Made by a program: the position numbers and the translations under genes. A stretch of 64,000 nucleotides of DNA from Marinicauda salina. Lineage in GTDB: Bacteria; Pseudomonadota; Alphaproteobacteria; Caulobacterales; Maricaulaceae. The stretch spans positions 148,324 through 212,323 of the forward strand of contig NZ_QEXV01000006.1 of NCBI RefSeq assembly GCF_003122085.1, read 5' to 3'. Numbering within the stretch: position 1 is the first letter of the stretch; every line of letters starts with the position of its first letter. This document shows, piece after piece, positions 8,539-17,393 of this stretch. A model generated the notes under the pieces. That model searched no databases and was not told the DNA's origin. It saw only the letters and a list, made by a program, of their open reading frames with translations.

Positions 8539-9306
8539 TCAGACAGAGTAGCCGCGCCGGCGCAGGTGCTCCTCGAGCGCGGCGATCCGCGTGGCGTCGG
8601 AGGGATGCGTCGACAGCAACTCGACGGTCTGGCGCTGGTTCTGCGCCGCCTTCGCCTGCCAGAATCGCAACGCCTGGCGGGGGTCGTAATTGGCGCCCAT
8701 CATGTAGTCGACGCCGATCCGGTCGGCCTCGAGCTCGTGCCGCCGCGAGAAGGGAAGCAGCACGCCGAACGTGACGCCCATTCCCAGGATCCCCGCCCAT
8801 TGCTGCGCGTTCTCCGAGTCCGCGCCGTCCATCGCGACCGCGGCCAGACCGAGCCCGACCCCGGCGGCCATCTGCTGGGAGGCGCGCTCGGCGGCGTGCC
8901 GGCCGGCGACGTGGGCGGCCTCGTGGCCCATCACCGTGGCGACCTGGTCGTCATTCTCCATCGTTTCGAGAATGCCGCGATAGAAGGCGACCTTGCCGCC
9001 CGGCAGCGTCCAGGCGTTCTGCTGGTCGGAATCGAAGACCACGTACTCCCAGTCGTACTGGCTCATGCCGGAGGCGCGAACGATCCGGTCGCCGACCCGG
9101 CGCACCCGGGCGTTCATCGCGGGATCGCGGCTGATCGGCTCGGACTGCAGCGCCTCCTGCCAGGCCTGCGCCGACATCTGGGCGACCTGCTGGTCCGACA
9201 CCAGCATGAGCTGGCTGCGGCCGAGCGCGGCGTTCTCCGCACAGCCCGCGGCGATGGGGAACACCGTTCCCGCCGCCAGTCCGCGAATGATCTCGCGGCG
9301 ACTCAT
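8539..9306 (-). CDS. M48-family zinc metalloprotease lipoprotein with Tat-like signal
   Basis: The 255-residue product begins MSRREIIRGLAAG, which resembles a twin-arginine motif, and continues to a lipobox IAAGC with Cys at 22. The peptidase domain has HEAAH at residues 128-132 as the first two zinc ligands and catalytic Glu, and E193 in HELEAD as the third ligand. It lacks the TPR region of BepA, so it resembles the short periplasmic M48 proteins such as LoiP/YggG, which act on outer-membrane protein quality. ATG at 9306 is chosen for AAGG 5 bp upstream; Met codons at 9321 and 9333 are in frame and also possible. Tat export is inference. Confidence 0.88.
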   Translation of the reverse strand: MSRREIIRGLAAGTVFPIAAGCAENAALGRSQLMLVSDQQVAQMSAQAWQEALQSEPISRDPAMNARVRRVGDRIVRASGMSQYDWEYVVFDSDQQNAWTLPGGKVAFYRGILETMENDDQVATVMGHEAAHVAGRHAAERASQQMAAGVGLGLAAVAMDGADSENAQQWAGILGMGVTFGVLLPFSRRHELEADRIGVDYMMGANYDPRQALRFWQAKAAQNQRQTVELLSTHPSDATRIAALEEHLRRRGYSV

Positions 9307-9494
9307 CTTCACCTTGTGCATGATGCGACCCATCCTGTTGCGGCCGCGCGCAAGGGTGCGCGCCCCCTTCGGCCCCTGCGGCTCGATCGCGCCGTGGAAC
9401 CGCCATGATGTTTGAGATTTAATCACACTCGCCCGGGACCGGAAACCGAATCGCGGTCCTCACGCGTTGAAGCGGCGAAGACATGGAGATCGGC

Positions 9495-11630
9495 ATGCGG
9501 CGCCTGTTGGTGATCATTCTGGTGCTTGTCGGCGTGCTCGTCGCCGTCGCCCTGCTGGCGCCGGTCCTCATCCCGTCCGACTTCCTGCGCGACCGTCTGA
9601 GCGCGCAGTCGAGCGAACGCCTCGGCCGCGAGGTCCGCCTCGACGGCGAGGTCGGCCTGTCGATCCTGCCGCGGGTGCAGGCCCGGGCGGGCCAGGTCAG
9701 CGTCGCCAACGCCGAGGGGTTCGGCGAGCAGCCGCTCGCGGAGATGGCCGAGATGCGCTTCACGCTCGCGCTCTGGCCGCTGCTCACGCGACAGATCGTG
9801 ATCGAGGAGTTCGTCCTGGTCGAACCCGTGATCCGGCTGGAGCAGCGCGGCGCCCGCAACAACTGGACATTCCGCGAGACCGCGGCCGGCGCGCCGGCCG
9901 CCCCCGACGGCGGGTTCGTCCGCCGGCCGGGCGCCCTGCCCTTCGAGGCGAGCTTCGGCGACGTGCGCATCGTGGACGGCGCGCTCAGCTACACCGCCGA
10001 CGGCGAAACGCGCGAGGTCCGCGATCTCGATCTCCAGGCCGACCTGCCCTCGCTCGACGCGCCGGCGCGGCTCCGCGGCGGGTTCACCGCCGACGGCGAG
10101 GCGATCGACTTCACGCTCGAGGCCGGATCGGTGCGCGGCCTGTTCGAGGGCGCGCGCACCCCGGTGGCGCTCGATCTCGACAGCGACATGGCCGAGATCG
10201 CCTTCGACGGCGCGCTGCTGGAAAGCGAGCGCTTCGACTATGACGGCCGGGCCGACGTCTCGCTGGCGTTGCGCCGGCTGGCGCGTTTCCTGGGCTCGGA
10301 GCTTCCCGACGGCGACGGGTTCCGGCGCTTCGACGCCGACGCGGAGATCGCCGGTCGCCAGGGCCGCATCACGCTATCGGACGCCGAGATCGCGCTCGAC
10401 GACATCGCCGCAGCGGGTGACCTCGTGATCAACCACGGCGAGGGCCGCCCGGCGGTCAACGCCCAGCTCGATATCCCTGCGCTCGACCTGAACCCCTACC
10501 TGCCCGCCGGCGGGGAGGACGCGAACTCCGGCGCGATGGAGCCCTGGAGCGACGAGCCCGTCGATCTGGGCCCGCTCTCGCTCGTCGACGCCGCGGTGGA
10601 CGCGGCGGTCGGACGCCTGCGCGTCCGCGACATCGAGGTCACCGACGTGACGCTGCGCGCCGTGCTCGCCAACGGCCGCCTTCAGGCGGATCTCGAAGAC
10701 TTCCTGCTGTACGGCGGACGGGGCAGCGCGGTGGCCGTGGCGAACACGCGCTCGGCGACGCCGTCCTTCTCGCTGGACGCCGAGCTGGACGCGCTCGACG
10801 CCCTGCCCTTCCTGCGCGCCGCGGCGAATTTCGAGCGTCTCGAAGGCTTGGGGTCGATCAATCTCGACCTGGCCGCCAGCGGCGCCAGCCCGGCCGCGAT
10901 CATGGACTCGATCTCGGGCCAGGGCGGCTTCAGCTTCGAGGACGGCGCGATCAAGGGCGCCAATCTCGCCCAGGTCGTCCGCACCATCCAGACCGCCGTC
11001 GAAACCGGCGAGCTGCCGTCCGGCTTCGGCGAGCGCCAGCAGACGGACTTCACAGCGCTGGCGGGCACGATCGCGATCGAAAACGGGCTGGCGCGCAATA
11101 CCGACCTGCTGATGCTGAGCCCGCTCCTGCGCGTGCGCGGCGACGGCGAGGTGAGTCTCGCCGAACAGCGCATCGACTACCGGATCAATCCGCGCGCGGT
11201 GGGCTCGCTCACCGGACAGGGCGGCGATGTCGATCTGCAGGGGCTGGAGGTGCCGATCCGCATTCGCGGCGGCTTCAACGACGTCTCCATCGGCGTCGAC
11301 TTCGAGGCGGTCGCCCGCGATCTGGTCCGCGCCCGCGCCGGCGAGCTGATCGGCGGCGAGGCCGGCCAGGCGCTCGGCGAAGGCCGCTCGATCGAGGATG
11401 TGGCGGCCGAGGCCCTGCTCGACCGGCTGATGGGGCGGGACGAGGACGACGCGTCTTCCGAGACGCCGGGCGAGACGGAGGCCGACACGGAGCCGGCTGC
11501 AGAGACCGACTCTGAAGACCCCGCGATCGAGGTCCCCGGCCCGGCGCGCAGCATTCTCGAGGGGCTGCTCTCCGGAGCGCTCGGCGAGGAACAGCCCGAA
11601 GAAACCGAAGAGCCGCCCAGCGACGGCTAG
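9495..11630 (+). CDS. AsmA-family protein
   Basis: The 711-residue protein has one N-terminal hydrophobic segment (LLVIILVLVGVLVAVALLAP), then the AsmA N-terminal domain (IPSDFLRDRLSAQ, LEVRLDGEV-like repeats). The C-terminal AsmA domain lies at about residues 440-620 and contains LDLAASGASPAAIMDSISGQG and the final VPIRIRGGF. These large beta-rich proteins bridge the periplasm and are linked to phospholipid transport and outer-membrane assembly. The last 70 residues are an acidic Glu/Asp tail, unusual but low complexity. GGAG 6 bp before the ATG at 9495 decides the start over the ATG at 9483. Confidence 0.92.
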   Translation: MRRLLVIILVLVGVLVAVALLAPVLIPSDFLRDRLSAQSSERLGREVRLDGEVGLSILPRVQARAGQVSVANAEGFGEQPLAEMAEMRFTLALWPLLTRQIVIEEFVLVEPVIRLEQRGARNNWTFRETAAGAPAAPDGGFVRRPGALPFEASFGDVRIVDGALSYTADGETREVRDLDLQADLPSLDAPARLRGGFTADGEAIDFTLEAGSVRGLFEGARTPVALDLDSDMAEIAFDGALLESERFDYDGRADVSLALRRLARFLGSELPDGDGFRRFDADAEIAGRQGRITLSDAEIALDDIAAAGDLVINHGEGRPAVNAQLDIPALDLNPYLPAGGEDANSGAMEPWSDEPVDLGPLSLVDAAVDAAVGRLRVRDIEVTDVTLRAVLANGRLQADLEDFLLYGGRGSAVAVANTRSATPSFSLDAELDALDALPFLRAAANFERLEGLGSINLDLAASGASPAAIMDSISGQGGFSFEDGAIKGANLAQVVRTIQTAVETGELPSGFGERQQTDFTALAGTIAIENGLARNTDLLMLSPLLRVRGDGEVSLAEQRIDYRINPRAVGSLTGQGGDVDLQGLEVPIRIRGGFNDVSIGVDFEAVARDLVRARAGELIGGEAGQALGEGRSIEDVAAEALLDRLMGRDEDDASSETPGETEADTEPAAETDSEDPAIEVPGPARSILEGLLSGALGEEQPEETEEPPSDG

Positions 11631-11737
11631 CCTGGTCGGCTTGATCCGCGCTGCGGCGGTCTATCTACTTCGGCCGAACACAGACGCCGCGCCCGGCCCC
11701 CGGGCCGTCCCTGACGCGGCGCACGAGGGAGGAGATC

Positions 11738-13513
11738 ATGATCCGACTGCCCGCCGCCGCGCTGAGCCTGGGAGCCGTCATGGCCGCGTCCGACTACACC
11801 CCCGCCGCCGAGGCGCAGACCAGCTATCCCGGCGACCGCGTCTCCGGCGAGCATTTCGCCACGCGCTCGCCGGTGATCGCGCCGCACGGCGCGGCGGCGA
11901 CCGCTCATCCGCTGGCCACCCAGATCGCGATCGACACGCTCAAGGCCGGCGGCAACGCCGTCGACGCGGCGATCGCGGCCAACGCCGCGCTCGGCCTGAT
12001 GGAGCCCACCGGCAACGGCATGGGCGGCGATCTGTTCGCCATCATCTGGGACCCCGAGACCGAGCAGGTCTACGGCCTCAACGCCGCGGGCCCCTCGCCG
12101 CAGAGCCTGACCCGCGAGGAGATCGTCTCCATCGTCGGCGAGGACGGGGCGATCCCGCCGCTGGGCGCCCTGCCCGTCTCGGTCCCCGGCGCGGTCGGCG
12201 GATGGGCGGCGATGCACGAGCGTTTCGGCTCGCTGTCGCGCGCCGAGATCCTGGCGCCGACAATCCGCTACGCCCGCGAGGGCCACCCGGTGCCGGAGAC
12301 GATCGCCTATTACTGGGATCGCAACATGACGATCCTCGCCGACCAGTTCGAGCAGGGCAATTTCGAGGAGTTCGACAACGCGCGGGCGACCTATCTAACC
12401 GAGGACGGCGACGCCCCGCGCGAGGGCGAGATGTTCGCCAATCCCGATCTCGCGAACACGCTCGAGGCGCTCGCCGAGAACGGCTGGCGCGAGTTCTACG
12501 AGGGCGACGTCGCCCGCACCATCGACTCCTACATGGAGCGCATCGGCGGCTGGCTGTCCTACGAGGACCTCGCCGGCTACGAGGCGGAATGGATCGAGCC
12601 GGTCAGCGTCAATTATCGCGGCTACGACGTCTGGGAGCTGCCGCCGCAGGGCCAGGGCATCGCCGCGCTGCAGATGCTGCAGATCATCGAAGGCTACGAC
12701 CTGGCGGAAATGGGCTTCATGAGCGCCGAGGCGCTCCACGTCATGGTCGAGGCCAAGCGGCTCGCCTTCGAGGACCGGGCGCGTTTCTACGCCGATCCCG
12801 ACTTCGCCGACGCCCCCGTCGAGACGCTGGTCTCCGACGCATACGCCGACGCGCGCCGCGACCTCATCTCCATGGACGCGGCGATGGACAGCGTTCCCCA
12901 CGGCGATCCCGCCGCGCTCGAGGACGGCGACACGACCTATCTCACGGTCGCCGACGAGAACGGCATGATGGTCTCGCTCATCCAGTCGAACTATCGCGGC
13001 ATGGGCTCGGGTCTCGTGCCCGACGGGCTCGGCTTCATGCTGCAGGATCGCGGCGAGCTGTTCTCGCTCGATCCCGATCACCCCAATGTCTACGAGCCGG
13101 GCAAGCGGCCCTTCCACACCATCATTCCCGCGATGATCACCCGCGACGGCCAGGCCTGGATGAGCTTCGGCCTGATGGGCGGCGCGATGCAGCCCCAGGG
13201 TCACGTCCAGATCGTCACCAACATCATCGATTTCGGGCTCAACGTGCAGGAGGCCGGCGATGCGGCGCGCTGGCGCCACACCGGCTCCACCCAGCCCACC
13301 GATGCGGTGACCGAGGCCGGCGGGCGCGGCGTCCTCCAGGTCGAGAGCGGCGTGCCGCAGGAAGTCCGCGAAGAACTGGAATCCCGCGGCCATGTCGTCG
13401 AGGACGGCGACGGCGGGTTCGGCGGCTACCAGGCGATCCTGCGCGATCCGGAGACCGGCGTGTATTCGGCCGCTTCCGAGATGCGCAAGGACGGGGCGGC
13501 GCAGGGCTACTGA
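11738..13513 (+). CDS. ggt: Gamma-glutamyltransferase (periplasmic, glutathione hydrolase)
   Basis: The 591-residue proenzyme has an N-terminal signal peptide (cleavage near AEAQT) and the autoprocessing Thr at T399 in DTTYLTVADE, which becomes the N-terminus of the small subunit and the nucleophile. The conserved GGNAVDAAIAANAALGLMEP and NGMGGDLF stretches of the large subunit, and FGLMGGAMQPQGHVQ of the small subunit, are present. It would break down or transpeptidate gamma-glutamyl compounds such as glutathione. AGGAGG-type site (GGAGGAG) lies 3-6 bp before the ATG. It is preceded by asmA with a 107-bp gap and followed by the crystallin-type gene. Confidence 0.95.
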   Translation: MIRLPAAALSLGAVMAASDYTPAAEAQTSYPGDRVSGEHFATRSPVIAPHGAAATAHPLATQIAIDTLKAGGNAVDAAIAANAALGLMEPTGNGMGGDLFAIIWDPETEQVYGLNAAGPSPQSLTREEIVSIVGEDGAIPPLGALPVSVPGAVGGWAAMHERFGSLSRAEILAPTIRYAREGHPVPETIAYYWDRNMTILADQFEQGNFEEFDNARATYLTEDGDAPREGEMFANPDLANTLEALAENGWREFYEGDVARTIDSYMERIGGWLSYEDLAGYEAEWIEPVSVNYRGYDVWELPPQGQGIAALQMLQIIEGYDLAEMGFMSAEALHVMVEAKRLAFEDRARFYADPDFADAPVETLVSDAYADARRDLISMDAAMDSVPHGDPAALEDGDTTYLTVADENGMMVSLIQSNYRGMGSGLVPDGLGFMLQDRGELFSLDPDHPNVYEPGKRPFHTIIPAMITRDGQAWMSFGLMGGAMQPQGHVQIVTNIIDFGLNVQEAGDAARWRHTGSTQPTDAVTEAGGRGVLQVESGVPQEVREELESRGHVVEDGDGGFGGYQAILRDPETGVYSAASEMRKDGAAQGY

Positions 13514-13591
13514 GCCGCGCGGCTTCATCACGCGTTCAGCCGCCGCCGCGGACGATGGCGGGCAAGTCGTTGACTGTAGAGAGCTTGAACC

Positions 13592-14515
13592 ATGCTGCGC
13601 CTTCTGTCCGCCGCGCTCGCCGCCTTCATCATCCTGCCCGCCGTCGCGCTCGCGCAGGCGGGGACCGAGCGTCACCGCTCCGACGGCGCGCTCGTCCTCT
13701 ACGAGGATGTCGGGTTCTCGGGCCGGTCGATCCGCATCGACGGCGCGGCGCCGAATTTCCAGTATCTCGGCTTCAATGACCGGGTGAGCTCCATCCGCGT
13801 CGAGGGCGGGCCCTGGGAGGTCTGCATCGACGCCGACTATCGCGGCGCCTGCCAGGTCATCGACTCCGACCTTCCCGACATGAGCCGTTGGGCGTTCAAC
13901 GACCGGATCAGTTCGGCGCGGCCGGTGCGCTTCCGCGGACGCGGAGGCGACGAGGGTCTGACCCTGTGGAGCGAGCGCGGATATCGCGGCCGCAGCCTGA
14001 CCCTCATCGACACGGTGGAGGACCTGTCGCGGCGCGGGTTCAATGACGACGCGCGCTCGATCGAAATCCATTCCGGCGAATGGGTGGTGTGCGAGCACGC
14101 GGATTTCCGCGGCCGCTGCGAGGTGCTTCGCCGGGGAACCAGCGATCTCGCGCGCTACAATCTCGATCGGCGCGTGTCCTCGGTCGCGCCGCTGGACGTC
14201 TACAGGCGTCGCAACCAGCCCGACTATGGCGGGTCCGGTTATGGCCGCGTGGATATCGACAACGGCGTGCGCGGCGCGCGCAGCCTGTTCTTCCCCCACC
14301 CGGAAGTGCGCGGCCGCCCGGTGGCGGCTTGCCTGGACGACTACGGCCGGGATTGCGGACGGCGCGCCGCCGACCTGGCGTGTCGAGCGGTCGGATACGG
14401 CCGCGCGGCCCATTACGCCGTCGATCGCGGTTATGGCGAAGCCTATTTCCTGGGCTCCCGCCGCTACGGATCCGCCCGCGAGGGCGTGCTCGTCGACCTG
14501 CTCTGCGTCCGCTGA
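13592..14515 (+). CDS. Secreted beta/gamma-crystallin family protein
   Basis: The 307-residue protein has a signal peptide (cleavage near ALAQA) and four Greek-key-like repeats at about residues 35-70, 75-110, 120-155 and 160-195. Each starts with an aromatic/Gly pattern (LYEDVGFSGRS, LWSERGYRGRS) and ends with the N/D-D-x-x-S clamp (NDRVSS, NDRISS, NDDARS, LDRRVSS) that binds Ca(2+) in microbial crystallins. A Cys-rich tail of about 90 residues (CLDDYGRDCGRR, CRAVGYG) follows and is of unknown function. Calcium binding is inferred from family knowledge. Confidence 0.85.
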   Translation: MLRLLSAALAAFIILPAVALAQAGTERHRSDGALVLYEDVGFSGRSIRIDGAAPNFQYLGFNDRVSSIRVEGGPWEVCIDADYRGACQVIDSDLPDMSRWAFNDRISSARPVRFRGRGGDEGLTLWSERGYRGRSLTLIDTVEDLSRRGFNDDARSIEIHSGEWVVCEHADFRGRCEVLRRGTSDLARYNLDRRVSSVAPLDVYRRRNQPDYGGSGYGRVDIDNGVRGARSLFFPHPEVRGRPVAACLDDYGRDCGRRAADLACRAVGYGRAAHYAVDRGYGEAYFLGSRRYGSAREGVLVDLLCVR

Positions 14516-14538
14516 CGAACCGGGTCCTGCGTCGGCGG

Positions 14539-14562
14539 CGCCCCTCGCCTTCGCGCGGGGCG
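14539..14562 (+). terminator. Possible terminator after the crystallin gene
   Basis: CGCCCC (14539-14544) pairs with GGGGCG (14557-14562), with further GC pairing possible in the loop, and TTGGTGT follows. It lies 24 bp after the stop. The U-tract is poor, so this is a weak call. Confidence 0.35.
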
Positions 14563-14607
14563 TTGGTGTATGATAGTTACAAATGAAACTGTTTCGGGAG
14601 ACCCCCT

Positions 14608-15492
14608 ATGCCCGTCAACGATCCCGTCGTCGCCGAGCAGACCCCGGCCGAGGACCACACGATCGACCAGTGCTGGGACCGCTACACGGACGAGGAGCAC
14701 TGGGTCTGGGACACGCTCTACAAGCGCCAGATGAACGTGCTGAAGGGCCGCGCCGCGCCCGAACACTTCAAGGGGCTGGAGCTGCTCGACCTCGACCAGG
14801 GCGGCATCCCTGACTTCGACAAGATGAACGCGAAGCTGCGCAAGCTGACCGGCTGGGAGGTCGTGCCCGTCCACGGGCTGATTCCCAACGACGTGTTCTT
14901 CAATCACCTGGCCAATCGGCGCTTCGTGGCCGGGCGCTTCATCCGCGACGCCGACAAGCTCGACTACCTGCCCGAGCCCGACATCTTCCACGACGTGTTC
15001 GGCCATGTGCCGCTGCTGACCCAGCCGGTCTTCGCCGACTACATGCAGGCCTACGGCGAGGGCGGCTACAAGGCGATCGAATACGACACGATCGAGAACC
15101 TCACGCGCCTGTACTGGTATACGGTCGAGTTCGGCCTGATTGACTCCGAGGACGGCCTGCGCATCTACGGCGCCGGGATCGTGTCGTCGGAGTCCGAAAG
15201 CAAGTTCTGCCTCGAGGGCCGGTCGCCGAACCGGATCCACTTCGATCTCGAGCGGATCATGCGCACCGACTATCGCTATGACGACTTCCAGCAGACCTAT
15301 TTCGTCATCGATTCCTACGAGGAGCTGATGCGGTCGACCGCCGATGTCGACTTCAGCCCGATCTACGAGCGCATCAAGGGACTGCCCGACTTCAAGGCCT
15401 CCGAGATCGTCGGCGGCGACAAGGTCTACCATCGCGGCACGCAGGAATACGCCAAGGCCGGCGGGCTCGAGAAGGAAGTCGAGTGGGTGTGA
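14608..15492 (+). CDS. phhA: Phenylalanine 4-monooxygenase
   Basis: This 294-residue enzyme hydroxylates phenylalanine to tyrosine with iron, O2 and a tetrahydropterin. The iron ligands are seen as H128 and H133 in PDIFHDVFGHVP and E174 in WYTVEFGL. Substrate and pterin residues of the bacterial catalytic core are also present (LEGRSPNRIHFD region). It is the core only, with no regulatory ACT domain, as expected in bacteria. GGGAG about 8 bp upstream fits the ATG at 14608. The stop is 4 bp from the convergent gene at 15497. No pterin dehydratase gene is adjacent. Confidence 0.96.
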   Translation: MPVNDPVVAEQTPAEDHTIDQCWDRYTDEEHWVWDTLYKRQMNVLKGRAAPEHFKGLELLDLDQGGIPDFDKMNAKLRKLTGWEVVPVHGLIPNDVFFNHLANRRFVAGRFIRDADKLDYLPEPDIFHDVFGHVPLLTQPVFADYMQAYGEGGYKAIEYDTIENLTRLYWYTVEFGLIDSEDGLRIYGAGIVSSESESKFCLEGRSPNRIHFDLERIMRTDYRYDDFQQTYFVIDSYEELMRSTADVDFSPIYERIKGLPDFKASEIVGGDKVYHRGTQEYAKAGGLEKEVEWV

Positions 15493-15496
15493 CCCG

Positions 15497-15943
15497 CTAG
15501 AGGACCTGGATCAGGCCGTCCCGTTTCGCCAACCGATCCGTCCAGTGCGGCCCGAGGCCGTGCCAGTCCACGGCGTCGGCGAAATTCGTGAACAGCGTAT
15601 AGGCCAGCGTGTACAGCGTCTGCACCCGCGATATCTCACGCCACAGGCGCATCGCCGGCAGCGCGCGGGTGGTGTCGGCGACGACGGCGACCTGGATGTC
15701 GACGTCGCGATCGTTCGAGAAACCCTCCATCATCGCGGCGTCCAGCTCCAGCAGATCGTCGACGTCGATTGCGCCGACCTCGGCGTTCGGCTGCAGATGA
15801 ACGAAGGCGCGCGCATTGGGGTCGAACCGCTTTCGATCGCCGTAGATGGAGCCAAGCGCGCGAAGCTCCTCCGGACGCACGACCCCGCCGAGAACTGTCA
15901 GCCGCACCCTTTCCCGGGCGTCCTGAAAGACCTCGACAGGCAT
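15497..15943 (-). CDS. Conserved hypothetical protein, STAS/SpoIIAA-like
   Basis: The 148-residue cytoplasmic protein opens with a beta-rich stretch (VEVFQDARERVRLTVLGGVV), then alternates helix and strand in the manner of the SpoIIAA/STAS-like family found in alphaproteobacteria. The C-terminal half has an aromatic helix (YTLAYTLFTNFADAVDWHG). I am unsure of the fold. ATG at 15943 gives the expected N-terminus; an in-frame ATG at 15979 adds 12 basic residues and cannot be excluded. It lies 70 bp before the end of the ast operon on the same strand, so read-through from it is possible. Confidence 0.5.
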   Translation of the reverse strand: MPVEVFQDARERVRLTVLGGVVRPEELRALGSIYGDRKRFDPNARAFVHLQPNAEVGAIDVDDLLELDAAMMEGFSNDRDVDIQVAVVADTTRALPAMRLWREISRVQTLYTLAYTLFTNFADAVDWHGLGPHWTDRLAKRDGLIQVL

Positions 15944-16049
15944 ATGGCGCTCGCCGGCAGCTCGCATCGCCCGGCGCATGATTCCCGCGCCAGGTAATAA
16001 TCAGATTACTGCAGGCCGCCGATCGGCGAAACCTCCGCCAGGGCGATGT

Positions 16050-17393
16050 TCAGATCCGCTGAAACAGATAGAAGCCCGCGCCCAGTCCGAGAATCTCCGT
16101 CAGCGCATCCAGCGCGGCGCGGGATTCGTCGACCAGCGCCGGATCCGCCAAGTCGTCGGGCGACATTTCCTCGCGATAGTGACGCTCGGCCCAGTCGACG
16201 AGGCGGGCGTGCAGGGCGTCGTCCATGATCACGTCCGGATTGACCGCGGCGCGGTCTACGTCCGTGAGAACCACCCTCAGACGCAGGCAGGCCGGCCCGC
16301 CGCCGTTGCGCATCGATTGGCGTACGTCAGCATATTCCACCCGGCCGATCGGGCCGTTGCCCGCGACCAGGCGCTCGCAGTAGGCGCGCGTGGACTCCGT
16401 CTCCTCGGTCTCCTTGGGCGCCAGCAGCACCTTGCGGTCCTCGCCGGGCCAGCTCAGCAGCTGCGAGTTGAACAGGTAGGAACGCACCGCGTCGGCGATC
16501 GGAACCTCGTCGGCGGGAACCTCGACGAAGACCGGCTCGAACAGGCCTTCGGCCGCGCGCCTTATATCGGCGAGCGCGGCGTCGCGATCCTCGAATGCCT
16601 GCTCGTGGAAGAACAGCACCGGCCCGTCGCCCACGCAGACGACGTCATTGTGGAAGGCGCCGGCCTCGATCGCCGCGCGGGCCTGGCGCACGAACACCGT
16701 GCGCGCCGGGTCGAGCCCGTGGCGGCGCGCGATGGCTTCGCTCGCCTGCCTGGTCTGGCGGGCGGGGAACTTCGCTTGCCAGCCTTCGAACGCGTCGCGG
16801 CCATAGACCAGGATCTCGGCGCCCGGCGCGCCGTGCTCGGCGGCGAGACGAACATGATTGGCCGCGCCCTCGTCGGCGAAGCTCGACTGGTGGGGCAGGG
16901 TCGGATGCACGGCGAAACGGTCCGCCTCGGGGAAGATGGCGTTGAGCGCGGTCTCGGTCTGCGGGCCCTCGATCGAGCGGTGCAGCGCGGTGAGCAGGTT
17001 GGCCGGCGTGAAGTGAAGGCGGCCGTCGGCGGTGTCGGCGCCGGGCGAAACGGTGGCGGCGTTCGCCGCCCACATCGGCGAGGCCGAGACCATGTTGCGC
17101 GCGATCGCCGGCGCCTGACGGCACGCCGTCTCCCAGACCCGGGCGTCCGAGCCGGAGAAGCCGAGCGCGCGCAGGCCCGGAATGAAGGGCCGCTCGTGGG
17201 GCGGCAGCACGCCCTGGACGAGGCCGGCTTCGGCCAGCCGCTTCATCTTGGCCAGCCCCTCGATCACCGCGGCGCGCGGAGAGGAGACGTCGCCCTTGTT
17301 CTTCGCGCTGGCGAGATTGCCCGGCGCGAGGCCGCCGTAATTGTGCGTCGGTCCGACCAGTCCGTCGAAATTCGCTTCGACCGCGTTCGCCAT
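16050..17393 (-). CDS. astB: N-succinylarginine dihydrolase
   Basis: AstB hydrolyses N2-succinylarginine to N2-succinylornithine, CO2 and ammonia, the second step of the arginine succinyltransferase pathway. The product is 447 residues, the same length as the E. coli enzyme. The catalytic triad falls at E175 (SFADEG), H248 (GAFHND) and C369 (GGGPACLRLR), almost exactly the E. coli positions. The start ATG at 17393 overlaps the astD stop (ATGA), so translation is coupled. A much longer open frame upstream is a shadow of astD and is ignored. It is the last gene of the ast run. Confidence 0.97.
   Translation of the reverse strand: MANAVEANFDGLVGPTHNYGGLAPGNLASAKNKGDVSSPRAAVIEGLAKMKRLAEAGLVQGVLPPHERPFIPGLRALGFSGSDARVWETACRQAPAIARNMVSASPMWAANAATVSPGADTADGRLHFTPANLLTALHRSIEGPQTETALNAIFPEADRFAVHPTLPHQSSFADEGAANHVRLAAEHGAPGAEILVYGRDAFEGWQAKFPARQTRQASEAIARRHGLDPARTVFVRQARAAIEAGAFHNDVVCVGDGPVLFFHEQAFEDRDAALADIRRAAEGLFEPVFVEVPADEVPIADAVRSYLFNSQLLSWPGEDRKVLLAPKETEETESTRAYCERLVAGNGPIGRVEYADVRQSMRNGGGPACLRLRVVLTDVDRAAVNPDVIMDDALHARLVDWAERHYREEMSPDDLADPALVDESRAALDALTEILGLGAGFYLFQRI

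Noticed and set aside
12395..14413. A minus-strand open frame of 672 codons opposite ggt and the crystallin gene
   Set aside because: It crosses two well-supported plus-strand genes and has no recognisable domain.
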